56,312 nucleotides of DNA. It comes from an uncultured Brachyspira sp. (GTDB lineage: Bacteria; Spirochaetota; Brachyspiria; Brachyspirales; Brachyspiraceae). The stretch lies in NCBI RefSeq assembly GCF_944393015.1, contig NZ_CALXYQ010000015.1, positions 1 to 56,312 of the forward strand, given 5' to 3'. Shown in pieces: positions 18,208 through 27,584 of the stretch. A model generated the notes under the pieces. The model was not told where the DNA came from, did not search any database, and was given only the letters and a program-made list of their open reading frames with translations. The translations under genes were made by a program, and so were the position numbers. Numbering within the stretch: position 1 is the stretch's first letter; each line of letters opens with the position of its first letter.

Positions 18208-18432
18208 TTTATTCTCCTAAAAAATTTTATTATCATGATATAATAAAATTTCAAGCATGACAAGTTGTAACATACAGTTATATTAATATTTTTTATAATT
18301 AAATTATATTATTTTGTATTCGTTGTACCCGCATTGATTATTTTATCAAACGTCAACTATACGCGACTGAAGGAAGTATACCGAAGGTGAAGGTATATGG
18401 CATCGTACTTTTTATTACAAATTATGTATTTT
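18208..18432. other. intergenic stretch with one GC-rich patch
   Basis: No gene was seen. Around 18349-18405 a GC-richer patch (GCGACTGAAGGAAGTATACC, then TGGCATCGTAC) resembles the loop insert of the family A copy near 10920-10950 (GCGACCGAAAGAAGTCC). It is probably another GC-rich insertion. Confidence 0.4.
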
Positions 18433-18513
18433 CCGCACGCAGAATAAAATTAAAAATATAGATTTATTTGCAATTCAAATTTTACTATATTGTTAATTTC
18501 GTTTACCGTGCGT
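18433..18513. repeat. 82-bp MITE-like element (family B), copy 3
   Basis: The ends are CCGCACGC (18433-18440) and ACCGTGCGT (18505-18513). The interior shares TTTGCAATTCAAATTTTA with copy 1. It abuts the truncated family A copy that starts near 18526. Confidence 0.7.
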
Positions 18514-18525
18514 TAAAGAGATTTT

Positions 18526-18750
18526 TCGTCAAAGTTTTTATCCTTAGGATACGCTACACGAAAACGCAATTGCTAGAACTTTATTTAAAAACATTCTGTT
18601 AAATATAGGATATACACTAAATTTATACTAAAATGCAGTTCTTTTGGCTCTTTTATACCAATAAAAGAACTGTGGGTGTGGGGGCTAGTCCCCACAAATA
18701 ATAAAGATAAGAAAATAATTTTTGACAAAATATAGTTGTTTAGGTGTATT
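18526..18750 (+). repeat. interspersed repeat family A, copy 4
   Basis: It begins inside the first hairpin (CGTCAAAG), so the left arm is missing where it meets the family B element. It keeps the GGATACGCTAC insert before the AAAACGCAATTGCTAGAAC box and the hairpin with arms CTCTTTTAT and ATAAAAGA. It ends with TTGACA and, 17 nt later, TGTATT, a promoter-like pair. No gene was seen between here and 18832. Confidence 0.7.
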
Positions 18751-18832
18751 CCCGCCGATATAAGTTAGGTATAGTACTTTTTATGATAGAGTAAAGTATT
18801 AATAAAAAATTAATAAGCCAATAAAAACAATA

Positions 18833-21244
18833 TTATACTAATTCCAACTTTCTAATATTTTTTATATTGATATTGTTTTTTGAAAGATAGCTTTTTATAT
18901 CGCGTACCCTTATAGCTTTTTCATTGCTTTCTAAAAGTGTTATGAGCAAATCATCGCCTTTCTTTATAACTAAATAATCGCCTTTTCTCTCCTCGCTTGT
19001 TTTTAATTCTTCCTTGTTTGATAATATTTTTAATGCTTCTTCATCATTATCAGTTTCTATCTTGTAAATGGTGTTCTTTGGAAGAGCTTGAATATTTTTA
19101 GCATTTAAAGGAGTAGATACTGCATTAATTATTTCAATTCCTATATGAGAAAGTAAATTGTTTATTTTATTTTTTAGCAACTCCACATCTATAGAATCAG
19201 TTAAACTTATTTCCATATATTCAGCTTCACTTTCGCATGCAAATGGAGTAGGGGGAGTAAACACAACTTTTTCTAATGGGTGAAAACCTTTGCTTAATGC
19301 TATGCTTGCACCTGCAATCTTTAAAGCACAAATCATAACTCTTGATAAATCATGCATTCCTAAAAGTGATGATATGCCTTCTTTTTTGAATTTCATTAAT
19401 ACTTTATAATTTACAGCAAATATATCTCTTTTCTTTAAAGTTTTTAATTCTTCAACCATTTGAGTGAAATTTGTATTTAAAACTTCTTTTTTATATTTAT
19501 GGCAGTATTTTTTATAATCTATACCGCAGTTCTGACAATTTCCAGTGAAGCAGTAATCTGTAAATTTACCGTTTTGAAATCTTTCGTACTCCTTATCAAA
19601 GAAAGTTTGACTTACAAGAGTATCAATGCATTTCCAAGGAGTATTTATTTTTTTGCTTAATAATTCTTTTATAGTGTATCCGCTTTCTTCTATTACTTCT
19701 TTCCAAACATCATATTTAAAATATTCTACCCAAGCATCAAATTTTGCACCTTTCTTATATGCTTTATAAATAATGTCCCCGATTTTTTCATCGCCTCTTG
19801 AAATTATACCTTCAATTTCTGCCATTCTAGGAGGATGATATTTTATAGCTACTTTAGTGCCTCTGAAATGATCGCGTACCTTTCCTATATAAGTAATTGC
19901 TTCTTCATCTGTAAGCTGATTATTATTTTCTAAAGGAGTATGAGGTTTTGGAATAAATACATTAATCGCAGCATTTATTTTTACTTTATTCTTTGATACT
20001 TTTATCATTTTTTCAAGGGCTTCTATTATTTCATCAGCTTCTTTGTCCGGATTATCAGTGAATCCTATCATAAAATAAATTTTTACTATCTTCCAGCCCA
20101 TTTTTTGAACATCAGCAAGTATATTGTAAATGGCATCTTCGTCCATTTCTTTATTGATTTTTTCTCTTAATTCATGGCTTCCAACTTCTAATGCAAATGT
20201 TAAGCCTGTTTTTCTAAACTGTGCTATTCTGTCTGCTGTATCTTTATCGAATGAATCTATTCTTAATGAAGGCAGAGAAAGAGAAAATCCTTTATGCTCT
20301 CCTAATGTCTGTAAATATTCAATTAATTCTCCAATATGAGGATAGTCATCAGCGGAAAGAGAGAATAAATTTAAAGTATTAGCTCCAGTAGCTTCTAATG
20401 ATTCCATTGCTATATCGACAATTTTTTCTATAGTGCGGTTTCTTACAGGGCGATAAGTGATTCCTGCCAAACAGAATCTGCAGCTATGAGTACAGCCTCT
20501 AGCTATTTCAACGGATATTCTATTTTGTATTCCTTCTACAAGTGGTACTAAAGGTTTTTTTACATAAGGCATTTCATTAATATTTTCAACGAATATTCTT
20601 TTTACATGTTCTCTTGGATATTTTGGAACATAAGCGTATTCAAGTTTTGAAAGCTCTTTTAATATATCATCTCTTTTAGCTCCGTTTTTTTTGAGATTAT
20701 AGATTATATCAACAAAGTTTTTCATCTCAAAATCAAACTCTCCGAATAAAAACACATCTATAAAATCAGCCAAAGGAAACGGATTGAATACGCTTGGTCC
20801 GCCTGCAGCTATTATAGGTACATCTTCTCCTCTTTCATCTCTATGTATAGGTATTTGGCTTAATTCAAGTACTTGAAGTATATTTGTATATATAAGCTCA
20901 TACTGCAAAGTAAATCCCAAAACATCAGCGTCTTTTACTTTGCTGAAAGTTTCCAAAGTATAAAGCGGTATATTTTTTTCTCTTAAAAGTTTTTCAAAGT
21001 CTTCAGCTACTGCATAAACTCTTTCACAGGAAGCATATTCTATAGAGTTAATAACCTCATAAAGTATAGAAAGCCCTAAATTGCTAATTGCTATTTCGTA
21101 CATATCCGCAAAACACATAACGAATTTAAAAGGCATATCAGGTTTTATTATAGCATTTATTTCACCGCCTAAGTATCTAGTAGGCTTTATTATATCTTCA
21201 CTTTTTACAAGTTCTAGTATTTCGTTTTTCAAGTTCTCACTCAT
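18833..21244 (-). CDS. B12-binding/radical SAM protein fused to a DUF2344 domain
   Basis: The 803-residue protein matches the TIGR03960-type radical SAM family. It has an N-terminal region resembling a cobalamin-binding domain (about 40-180), then the radical SAM cluster EIARGCTHSCRFC with C251, C255 and C258. After a cysteine-rich linker (CFTGNCQNCGIDYKKYC, about 570-586), the C-terminal ~200 residues (from about 600, RVMICALKIAGASIALSKGF, VVFTPPTPF) are the DUF2344 domain, which many species encode separately. The reaction is unknown. The gene stands alone, with ATG at 21244 and no obvious operon partners. Confidence 0.88.
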   Translation of the reverse strand: MSENLKNEILELVKSEDIIKPTRYLGGEINAIIKPDMPFKFVMCFADMYEIAISNLGLSILYEVINSIEYASCERVYAVAEDFEKLLREKNIPLYTLETFSKVKDADVLGFTLQYELIYTNILQVLELSQIPIHRDERGEDVPIIAAGGPSVFNPFPLADFIDVFLFGEFDFEMKNFVDIIYNLKKNGAKRDDILKELSKLEYAYVPKYPREHVKRIFVENINEMPYVKKPLVPLVEGIQNRISVEIARGCTHSCRFCLAGITYRPVRNRTIEKIVDIAMESLEATGANTLNLFSLSADDYPHIGELIEYLQTLGEHKGFSLSLPSLRIDSFDKDTADRIAQFRKTGLTFALEVGSHELREKINKEMDEDAIYNILADVQKMGWKIVKIYFMIGFTDNPDKEADEIIEALEKMIKVSKNKVKINAAINVFIPKPHTPLENNNQLTDEEAITYIGKVRDHFRGTKVAIKYHPPRMAEIEGIISRGDEKIGDIIYKAYKKGAKFDAWVEYFKYDVWKEVIEESGYTIKELLSKKINTPWKCIDTLVSQTFFDKEYERFQNGKFTDYCFTGNCQNCGIDYKKYCHKYKKEVLNTNFTQMVEELKTLKKRDIFAVNYKVLMKFKKEGISSLLGMHDLSRVMICALKIAGASIALSKGFHPLEKVVFTPPTPFACESEAEYMEISLTDSIDVELLKNKINNLLSHIGIEIINAVSTPLNAKNIQALPKNTIYKIETDNDEEALKILSNKEELKTSEERKGDYLVIKKGDDLLITLLESNEKAIRVRDIKSYLSKNNINIKNIRKLELV

Positions 21245-21384
21245 TATATTATATATTCCCGATTATTATTTTGAATGATTATTATATAGTAAAGTTTAGT
21301 ATAATACAAATACTATATTAATTTTATTGATAGTATAAATATTTAATTTATAATACTATTATAAATTAAATATAAGAGTATTTT

Positions 21385-23436
21385 ATGATAAAAGAAAATA
21401 TTGATAAAATAAATAATTTAATAGATGAAAAAAATCATAATGAGGCTTTAAAATTTGCTAAAGAATTATTAAAAGAAAATGATAAAGACGAAGGAATATA
21501 TTATTATATTGGTAATATATATTCAAGTTTAGAAGAATACAATAAATCAATAGAATACTATGATAAAACTATTAAATTAAATCCAAAATATGAAAAAGCT
21601 TATAATAATAGAGCCTTATCTAAAAATGCAATATTTGAATATGATGGGGCTTTAGAAGATATAAAAAAATTATTTGAATTGAATACAGATAAAGAATATT
21701 TATATATGTATTATGATAATTTAGGTTTAATAAAATCCAACATAGGTGAACATGATGATGCTATAGCAAATTTTAATAAATCAATAGAATTGAATAATAA
21801 ATATGATAATGTTTATAATAATAGAGGATCTACTTATTTATTACTAGAAAAATATGATGAAGCTATAAAAGATTTTAATAGAGCAATAAAATTAAACGAC
21901 AAATTTAAATGGGCATATTTAAATAGAGGTATAACCAAAAATAAATTAGGGCAATATAATAAAGCCATAAAAGATTTTGATAAAGTAATAGAAATAGATT
22001 ATCACTATAAAGAAGCATATTTAAATAGAGGTATATCAAATTTTTGTTTAGAAAAATATAATGAATCTATAGAAGATTTTAATAAAGTTATATCACTAGA
22101 TGATCAATATGAAGAAGCTTATTATTATAATGCTTTAAATTATTATGTTTTAGATAATTATAAAGAAAGTTTATATAATTTTTCTATGTTGTCTAAACTA
22201 AACTATAATTTTTCTGCTAGTAATTTACTTAATATTATTACTAAATATTTTAAGTTAAATTATAATAGTATATTAAATATAATTAATTTATTGCTAGAAG
22301 ATAATTCATATATTGATATATGGAAAAGAGATATAACTTTATCTATTATAAATAAAGAAATAGAAAATATAGATAATTATATTTTGAAGAATATAAAAGA
22401 AGTATTATTATTTGAGTATTTACTTATTTCTTTATTATCATTTAAAAGTGAATTACTATATGATCATTATGAAAAGGAAGTTTCTATAGTACATTATACT
22501 TCTTTGGAAATATTATTTTCATTATTAGATGATAATAAAAACAAATTGAGAATAACAAGTATAACAACTGCAAATGATAGAAATGAAGGTAAAATATTAG
22601 AAAATATTTTTTATAATAATAATGTAAATATGAAAATAGAAAATAATAATGAATATAACTTAATTCCATTTCAAACATCTTTTAGCAGAAATAAAGATTC
22701 TTTAACTATGTTCAGATTATATGGTAAAGATAAAAATATAGAATCTACTGGAGTATGTTTGGTATTAGATGAATCTTATTTTGATGATGATCCATTTGGA
22801 GATATCATTCCTGTAAAGATGAATTCTCAATATTTAGATTTAGAAAATAGTTATATTGATAATGAAAATAAAGAAAATTATTATAATAAAAATTCTTTAT
22901 ATTGGATTTTATATTATAATGAAGATAAAAATCAATTAGTTTTTAATCCAACAAATTCAAAATATAAAAGTATAATAATAAATTTAGAAAATGTATATAA
23001 AGCAGAATTAAAAGAAAAAGAGAAAAATATAGAAATTGTAATAAAATTTATTTTTAAAAAAATATTTGAAGCATCAGATAATATAAATAAAATAGAAAAA
23101 GATAAAATAAAAAATATTATATTTAGTTATTTATTTGAAAATATAAGATATCTCATTAAACATGAAGCATTTTTTGAAGAACAGGAATTAAGAATTATTT
23201 CAATAAATAATATTGATTCCAAAGATATAAAAAGAGATTTAAAAAAGAAAAGATTGTATATTGATTATTGTAAATTATTTGATAAAAATGAAAATTATAT
23301 TAAGGAAATTATATTAGGTTCAAAGGTATCAAATGTGCAATCAGTTGCAGAGTACATAAGTAAAATATTATTAGAAAAAGAAAATAATAAATTAAAAAGT
23401 ACAAAAATTACTGTATCTAAAGCCCCTTTAAGGTAA
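21385..23436 (+). CDS. TPR protein with C-terminal DUF2971 domain
   Basis: Residues 1 to about 265 hold seven or so tetratricopeptide repeats, for example YKEAYLNRGISNFCLEKYNE and NKAIKDFDKVIEIDYHYKEA. The C-terminal half (about 365-665) carries DUF2971 signatures: VHYTSLEILFSLL, ITSITTANDRNEG and PFQTSFSRNKDSLTMFRLYG. DUF2971 proteins are widespread accessory genes, often near phage-defence loci, and their biochemistry is not settled. There is no signal peptide. The gene is extremely AT-rich (Asn, Lys, Ile, Tyr) compared with neighbouring housekeeping genes. It begins with ATG after a weak ribosome site. Confidence 0.82.
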   Translation: MIKENIDKINNLIDEKNHNEALKFAKELLKENDKDEGIYYYIGNIYSSLEEYNKSIEYYDKTIKLNPKYEKAYNNRALSKNAIFEYDGALEDIKKLFELNTDKEYLYMYYDNLGLIKSNIGEHDDAIANFNKSIELNNKYDNVYNNRGSTYLLLEKYDEAIKDFNRAIKLNDKFKWAYLNRGITKNKLGQYNKAIKDFDKVIEIDYHYKEAYLNRGISNFCLEKYNESIEDFNKVISLDDQYEEAYYYNALNYYVLDNYKESLYNFSMLSKLNYNFSASNLLNIITKYFKLNYNSILNIINLLLEDNSYIDIWKRDITLSIINKEIENIDNYILKNIKEVLLFEYLLISLLSFKSELLYDHYEKEVSIVHYTSLEILFSLLDDNKNKLRITSITTANDRNEGKILENIFYNNNVNMKIENNNEYNLIPFQTSFSRNKDSLTMFRLYGKDKNIESTGVCLVLDESYFDDDPFGDIIPVKMNSQYLDLENSYIDNENKENYYNKNSLYWILYYNEDKNQLVFNPTNSKYKSIIINLENVYKAELKEKEKNIEIVIKFIFKKIFEASDNINKIEKDKIKNIIFSYLFENIRYLIKHEAFFEEQELRIISINNIDSKDIKRDLKKKRLYIDYCKLFDKNENYIKEIILGSKVSNVQSVAEYISKILLEKENNKLKSTKITVSKAPLR

Positions 23437-23529
23437 TATTTTTAATTATAAGTTTGAAATTTATTCATATATATAAATGTGAAAAAGGAATACCAACCCA
23501 AGCGTTAATTAAATTTAAAAATTTTTTAA

Positions 23530-23613
23530 ACGCACGGTGAATGCATTTTTATATATTATTTGATTTGTATTGATAATCAATTTTATATTTTTTGGCATCG
23601 TTCAGCGTGCGGT
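23530..23613. repeat. 82-bp MITE-like element (family B), copy 4
   Basis: The ends are ACGCACGGT (23530-23538) and GCGTGCGGT (23605-23613). A CCAACCCAAGC box lies about 35 nt to the left, as in the copy at 29158. Confidence 0.7.
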
Positions 23614-23624
23614 TAAAAATATAA

Positions 23625-24299
23625 TCAGCTTATAACTATTACAAATTCTCTTTTTTTGTTTTCCTGATATTTACTGCATATATCTGATACTCTATCTATA
23701 ATGATTTCTTCGCTTTCAGTTGTAATATCTAAACATAAAGCGATTTCTTTATCTTTGGAATATACTTTCTTGATGGCATTAAGTACTTTGCCTAATCTGT
23801 AAGGAGTGTCTAATATGATAACAGGAACATTTAATCTTTTTAAATATGATAATTTTTTTTCGCGTTCTCTGTCATCACGCGGCAAAAGCCCAGCATAATA
23901 AAATTTTTTGAAGTTAAAAGGCAGGCACATAATAGCTGCCGTAACACTGCTTACACCTGCTACAGGACGCACCTTTATATTATGAGCATAACAATATTCA
24001 AGTAAAAGCCTTCCAGGATCTTCTAATATTGGAGTGCCGCAATCGCTTATAAGGGTAACTGTTTTGCAATTTATAATCTTTGTAATTATTTCATCAATAT
24101 CTTTGGATTTTTTTGTATGTTCGCTAAACTCTATCAAGCATTCTTTATTTTTATTTATATTAAGTGCTTTAAAAAGCTTAGTAGCCTCTCTAAAACTTTC
24201 AACTAAAACAATATCGCTTTCAATTAAAACCTCTTTTAATCTTTCAGTATTGTCTTTATAATTACCAATATCTCTTGCAGCAATGTAAACAGTAAGCAT
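23625..24299 (-). CDS. RsmI-like rRNA (C1402 2'-O) methyltransferase
   Basis: The 224 residues belong to the tetrapyrrole-methylase superfamily and resemble RsmI, which 2'-O-methylates C1402 of 16S rRNA with SAM. Recognisable motifs are LISDCGTPILEDPGRLLLEY (RsmI usually DAGTPxISDPG), PVAGVSSVTAAI (usually PxPGxSA) and FYYAGLLPRDDRER (usually GFLPxK). The N-terminus (MLTVYIAARDIGN) lacks the common LYxVATPIGN start, and the protein is about 50 residues shorter than typical RsmI. It is therefore a diverged member. It sits 10 nt downstream of the amidase gene on the same strand. Confidence 0.7.
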   Translation of the reverse strand: MLTVYIAARDIGNYKDNTERLKEVLIESDIVLVESFREATKLFKALNINKNKECLIEFSEHTKKSKDIDEIITKIINCKTVTLISDCGTPILEDPGRLLLEYCYAHNIKVRPVAGVSSVTAAIMCLPFNFKKFYYAGLLPRDDREREKKLSYLKRLNVPVIILDTPYRLGKVLNAIKKVYSKDKEIALCLDITTESEEIIIDRVSDICSKYQENKKREFVIVIS

Positions 24300-24309
24300 A
24301 TATATAATC

Positions 24310-25338
24310 CTATTTCCTTAATGATCTATTTGTATTATAGTTCCAATTTGTGCTTACTATATTATTGCTTATAAATATATTAGTAAAGAATGTATTAGTA
24401 AGGAAGTTATTAGCTTTAGAACGCTCATCCATTTCATTAATCTTTTTTACTTTAAGGTTTAAAGCCCTAATAACAGCATAAGTTTCATTATCAATGTTTC
24501 CATCTATTTTTTCAGGTCTGAAATGACATTGAAAAGCATAAAGCACCTTTCTAGAATCCAAATCCCAAACATTATTAGTAGGCATACTTGTATATCCGTA
24601 TTTTATAAACTCTTCTTTTATATCCATTACTTTTGCTTTTTTATATTCATCATCATTTAAAAAGTTGCTGTAATCATATTCATCATACCACATACCTAAA
24701 TTATATTCATCATGAAGTCTTTTCCATGGGAATTTAGGGCCCGGGTCTTTTTTTCTATATGGAGCTATATCAGAATGGCCTAATATATTATAAGGTTTTA
24801 TTTGATATTTCTCTATTAACTCTTTAAGTAAATATGCAACTTTCTCTATTTGACTATCCTCAAATTCTATATATTCATCATAAGAAGTAAAGAATAATTC
24901 ATCTCTTTGCTTTTGCGTCATTCTATTTAATTCTTCATAAGTATTTGTAACTTTTTTTAGGAATCCTAAATTTACTATTTCTATACCGATTGAGGAATCA
25001 TTCATACTATATCTATTGTCAAACATAGTAATTCCAGCATGCCAAGCTCTGTCGCCGTCATCTACAAGTTTATATATAGGCTCATCTTTTTTTGTAGTTA
25101 TGAGATAATGTGCTGATACTCCAGGATCAGTTAATACTTTAAAAGATAAATCATCATTTAAAGCAGTGTAATGAAGTATAATATATTTTATTCTTAAATT
25201 ATATGCCGGAGATTTGAAAGCACTTGAGACTTTCGGTGCTATTTTTCTAGTTCTTATTGGTGTTATATTTTCATCATTACATGATGTAATAGCTAATATC
25301 ATTATTAATAAATAAATAAATCTAATCAATTTAAACAT
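24310..25338 (-). CDS. N-acetylmuramoyl-L-alanine amidase lipoprotein (AmiD-like)
   Basis: The protein begins MFKLIRF with a lipoprotein signal and lipobox AITSC. It then has a zinc amidase_2 domain: IILHYTA (first His), DGDRAWHAGI, SIGIEIVNLG, and ILGHSDIAPYRKKDPGPKFP (second His and the usual KxDPG). The C-terminal region resembles a peptidoglycan-binding domain (KVLYAFQCHFRPEKIDG). It would cut the lactyl-amide bond of murein fragments from the envelope side, as AmiD does. I chose ATG 25338 because GGAG lies 9 nt upstream. The ATG at 25353 lacks a site. The gene overlaps the 3' end of the CHAT gene by 8 nt. Confidence 0.88.
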   Translation of the reverse strand: MFKLIRFIYLLIMILAITSCNDENITPIRTRKIAPKVSSAFKSPAYNLRIKYIILHYTALNDDLSFKVLTDPGVSAHYLITTKKDEPIYKLVDDGDRAWHAGITMFDNRYSMNDSSIGIEIVNLGFLKKVTNTYEELNRMTQKQRDELFFTSYDEYIEFEDSQIEKVAYLLKELIEKYQIKPYNILGHSDIAPYRKKDPGPKFPWKRLHDEYNLGMWYDEYDYSNFLNDDEYKKAKVMDIKEEFIKYGYTSMPTNNVWDLDSRKVLYAFQCHFRPEKIDGNIDNETYAVIRALNLKVKKINEMDERSKANNFLTNTFFTNIFISNNIVSTNWNYNTNRSLRK

Positions 25339-26653
25339 ATATAGGAACTCCATTAAATCTATATCTTATAAAACCTTTATAAAACTCTTTAACTTCAACA
25401 TAAGCAAAATAATATGCTTGTGCTGTATTTATTCTGGCATATTTATGAAGTAAATTACTATAAAAACTATAAATAAAATCTAAGTACTTACCGTCAGCTA
25501 AAGAACCAATGCCGGAAATAACTGTAGCTACTCCGGAAGAAAGCAGTGATTTTGTAAGTTTATTATCAGCTTCTTCCATATTGCATGCATTAATAAAAAT
25601 AAGTGATGGAGGATTTTGTAATGCTGTTACTGAATTTAGTATATAATCCTCGCTTAATTTTATCCCGTCTTTATATCCATGAGTTATAATATGTACTATA
25701 TCATAACTTTCCAATATTTTAACAAATTCAAAATAATTATGCTCTTTTTTGTATAAATCTATTTCTATATTTTTTATATCATTTTGTAATGATAAAATAG
25801 AATCAATCTCCTGTTTATCATACAATATATCATTATTTGGTATTGAAATAATAGCCATTTTTAATTTTTTATTATCTGACTTTTTATTATGCAATATATT
25901 AGATGCATTACTATATGAAAAAATTATATTTTCAGATAAAAATTTTCCGTCATAAGAAAGTATATCCCAAGGAATGCTATATGTTTTATCATCAAGATGC
26001 AAATAAACTATTCTAAATCCGTCAAGCAAATGTTCTCTGAAATCTTTTTCCGGTATAAGCATATTCATTAAATAGCTTCCAAGTTCTATATATCTTTCTA
26101 TATTACTATTTTCACTATTTGAATATTTTAATAAACGAATATATTCTTTATATATGCTTTCATAAGCTTTATTGTCAAAATGTTTTTCATATTCTGCTAC
26201 ATAAAGCGAAGGATATGTTTCTATAGCTTGGTACTTAAAAATATTATTATCTATAGAACATGAAAAAAATGTCTGCGATATATTATCATTTAGAAGTATT
26301 AATCTGTCTTTTAATTTTGAAAATGTTTTTGAATCTATTTCATATATTGAAAAATCAGAGTATTTATCTTCTAATTTATAATATATTCCTCTTCTTCTTT
26401 TATAATTATCACTTATATTTATACTTGTGTAATTATTATCTATTTGTTTTCTATTACTAAAATCTATTTCATAATAACCATATAATTTATTTTTATCATT
26501 ATCATACAGAAATATATTTATTAAACTATTATTTTTTTTATTATTTTTGAAAATCTTTTTTATAGAAGAATTTTTTAAAGTAATATATTCCATATTATGA
26601 GATAAAAAATAATCTCTATTTTGAGTTACTATATATGATTTATATTCTGTCAT
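25331..26653 (-). CDS. CHAT-domain (caspase-like) protease
   Basis: The C-terminal ~230 residues form a CHAT domain. The catalytic His lies in DIVHIITHGY (about residue 325) and the Cys in LIFINACNMEEA (about 357), preceded by YSIPWDILSYDGKFL and followed by SSGVATVISGIGSLADG. CHAT proteins are clan CD cysteine peptidases, some of them effectors in bacterial immunity and programmed death. The N-terminal ~190 residues are Lys/Asn-rich and not recognised. The likely start is ATG 26653; a TTG lies one codon earlier. It overlaps the amidase gene by 8 nt, so the two are translationally coupled, which is an unusual pairing. Confidence 0.82.
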   Translation of the reverse strand: MTEYKSYIVTQNRDYFLSHNMEYITLKNSSIKKIFKNNKKNNSLINIFLYDNDKNKLYGYYEIDFSNRKQIDNNYTSINISDNYKRRRGIYYKLEDKYSDFSIYEIDSKTFSKLKDRLILLNDNISQTFFSCSIDNNIFKYQAIETYPSLYVAEYEKHFDNKAYESIYKEYIRLLKYSNSENSNIERYIELGSYLMNMLIPEKDFREHLLDGFRIVYLHLDDKTYSIPWDILSYDGKFLSENIIFSYSNASNILHNKKSDNKKLKMAIISIPNNDILYDKQEIDSILSLQNDIKNIEIDLYKKEHNYFEFVKILESYDIVHIITHGYKDGIKLSEDYILNSVTALQNPPSLIFINACNMEEADNKLTKSLLSSGVATVISGIGSLADGKYLDFIYSFYSNLLHKYARINTAQAYYFAYVEVKEFYKGFIRYRFNGVPIYV

Positions 26654-26759
26654 CAAAATATTATTTAAGTAAATTTATATTAATTAGTTTAGGGTATTAT
26701 ATAGTAATTTTTACATATAATCAAATTAAAATATTACATAATCGATATAAATTTTATAA

Positions 26760-27377
26760 CTATTTACTTTCAAAACCGTCAAATGTAAATTTATATGTAT
26801 TATTATCAGGATACAAAACTATTGATATTAAATCTGTATTATTGTTTTTAGATTCATCATAATCTTTTAAAGGTATAGTACAGTAGAAATCATTTCTAAA
26901 AAATAAAGTTCCGCTATTTCCAATCCAAATATATCCTTTAAATGTTACTTCATCATCTTTACTATTATATGATATTTCTAATTTGGAATCTCCGGCATAG
27001 AAAGGCATACTCATACTATTTCCTATTCGATCATCACAGAATAAATAATTTACTACATATCCAGGATCTCCCCAATTTCCTGTATGAGTAAAAGTTTTGC
27101 CGTTGGCGTAATTTTTTATACTTAATTCTTTGGGAAAAATATTATTTTTATTAAATGCTTTCTGGGAAGATTTTCCAGATACTTTAAACTTAAAATACAT
27201 AATTTTTGTGATGTTGTCATTATTATTATTCCCATCATCATTCCCGTTATTATTTCCTGAATTTTCATTATTATTGGATGAATTTGAACTACTGCTATTT
27301 GGATTTAATACTTGATAATTACATCCTAATATAAACAAACAAAAAATTGATAAAATGACTATAATTATTCTTTTCAT
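26760..27377 (-). CDS. lipoprotein with Asn/Ser-rich linker
   Basis: The 205 residues start with a lipoprotein signal (MKRIIIVILSIFCLFILGC, C19). A low-complexity Ser/Asn/Gly/Asp linker follows (about 27-57), then a folded beta-rich domain of about 140 residues (FKFKVSGKSS, VTFKGYIWIGNSGTLFFRND). I do not recognise the domain. The layout, anchor plus flexible stalk plus globular head, is typical of surface-exposed spirochaete lipoproteins. It lies upstream of the CHAT gene on the same strand with a 106-nt gap. Confidence 0.75.
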   Translation of the reverse strand: MKRIIIVILSIFCLFILGCNYQVLNPNSSSSNSSNNNENSGNNNGNDDGNNNNDNITKIMYFKFKVSGKSSQKAFNKNNIFPKELSIKNYANGKTFTHTGNWGDPGYVVNYLFCDDRIGNSMSMPFYAGDSKLEISYNSKDDEVTFKGYIWIGNSGTLFFRNDFYCTIPLKDYDESKNNNTDLISIVLYPDNNTYKFTFDGFESK

Positions 27378-27584
27378 ATTAAAAATCTAACAAATTTAAT
27401 ATACTTTGTCAATATTTTTGTTAAATTTAACAGATATAAATGTAAATGTATTGTAAATTCCAAAATTATGATATATTATGTTTATTATTTTTATAAAACA
27501 TATTGAAATAAATTTATATTGAATATATACTTATTAGTAATTATTCTTAAATAAGAATAATAAAATAATTTAAGGAGGCTTAAT

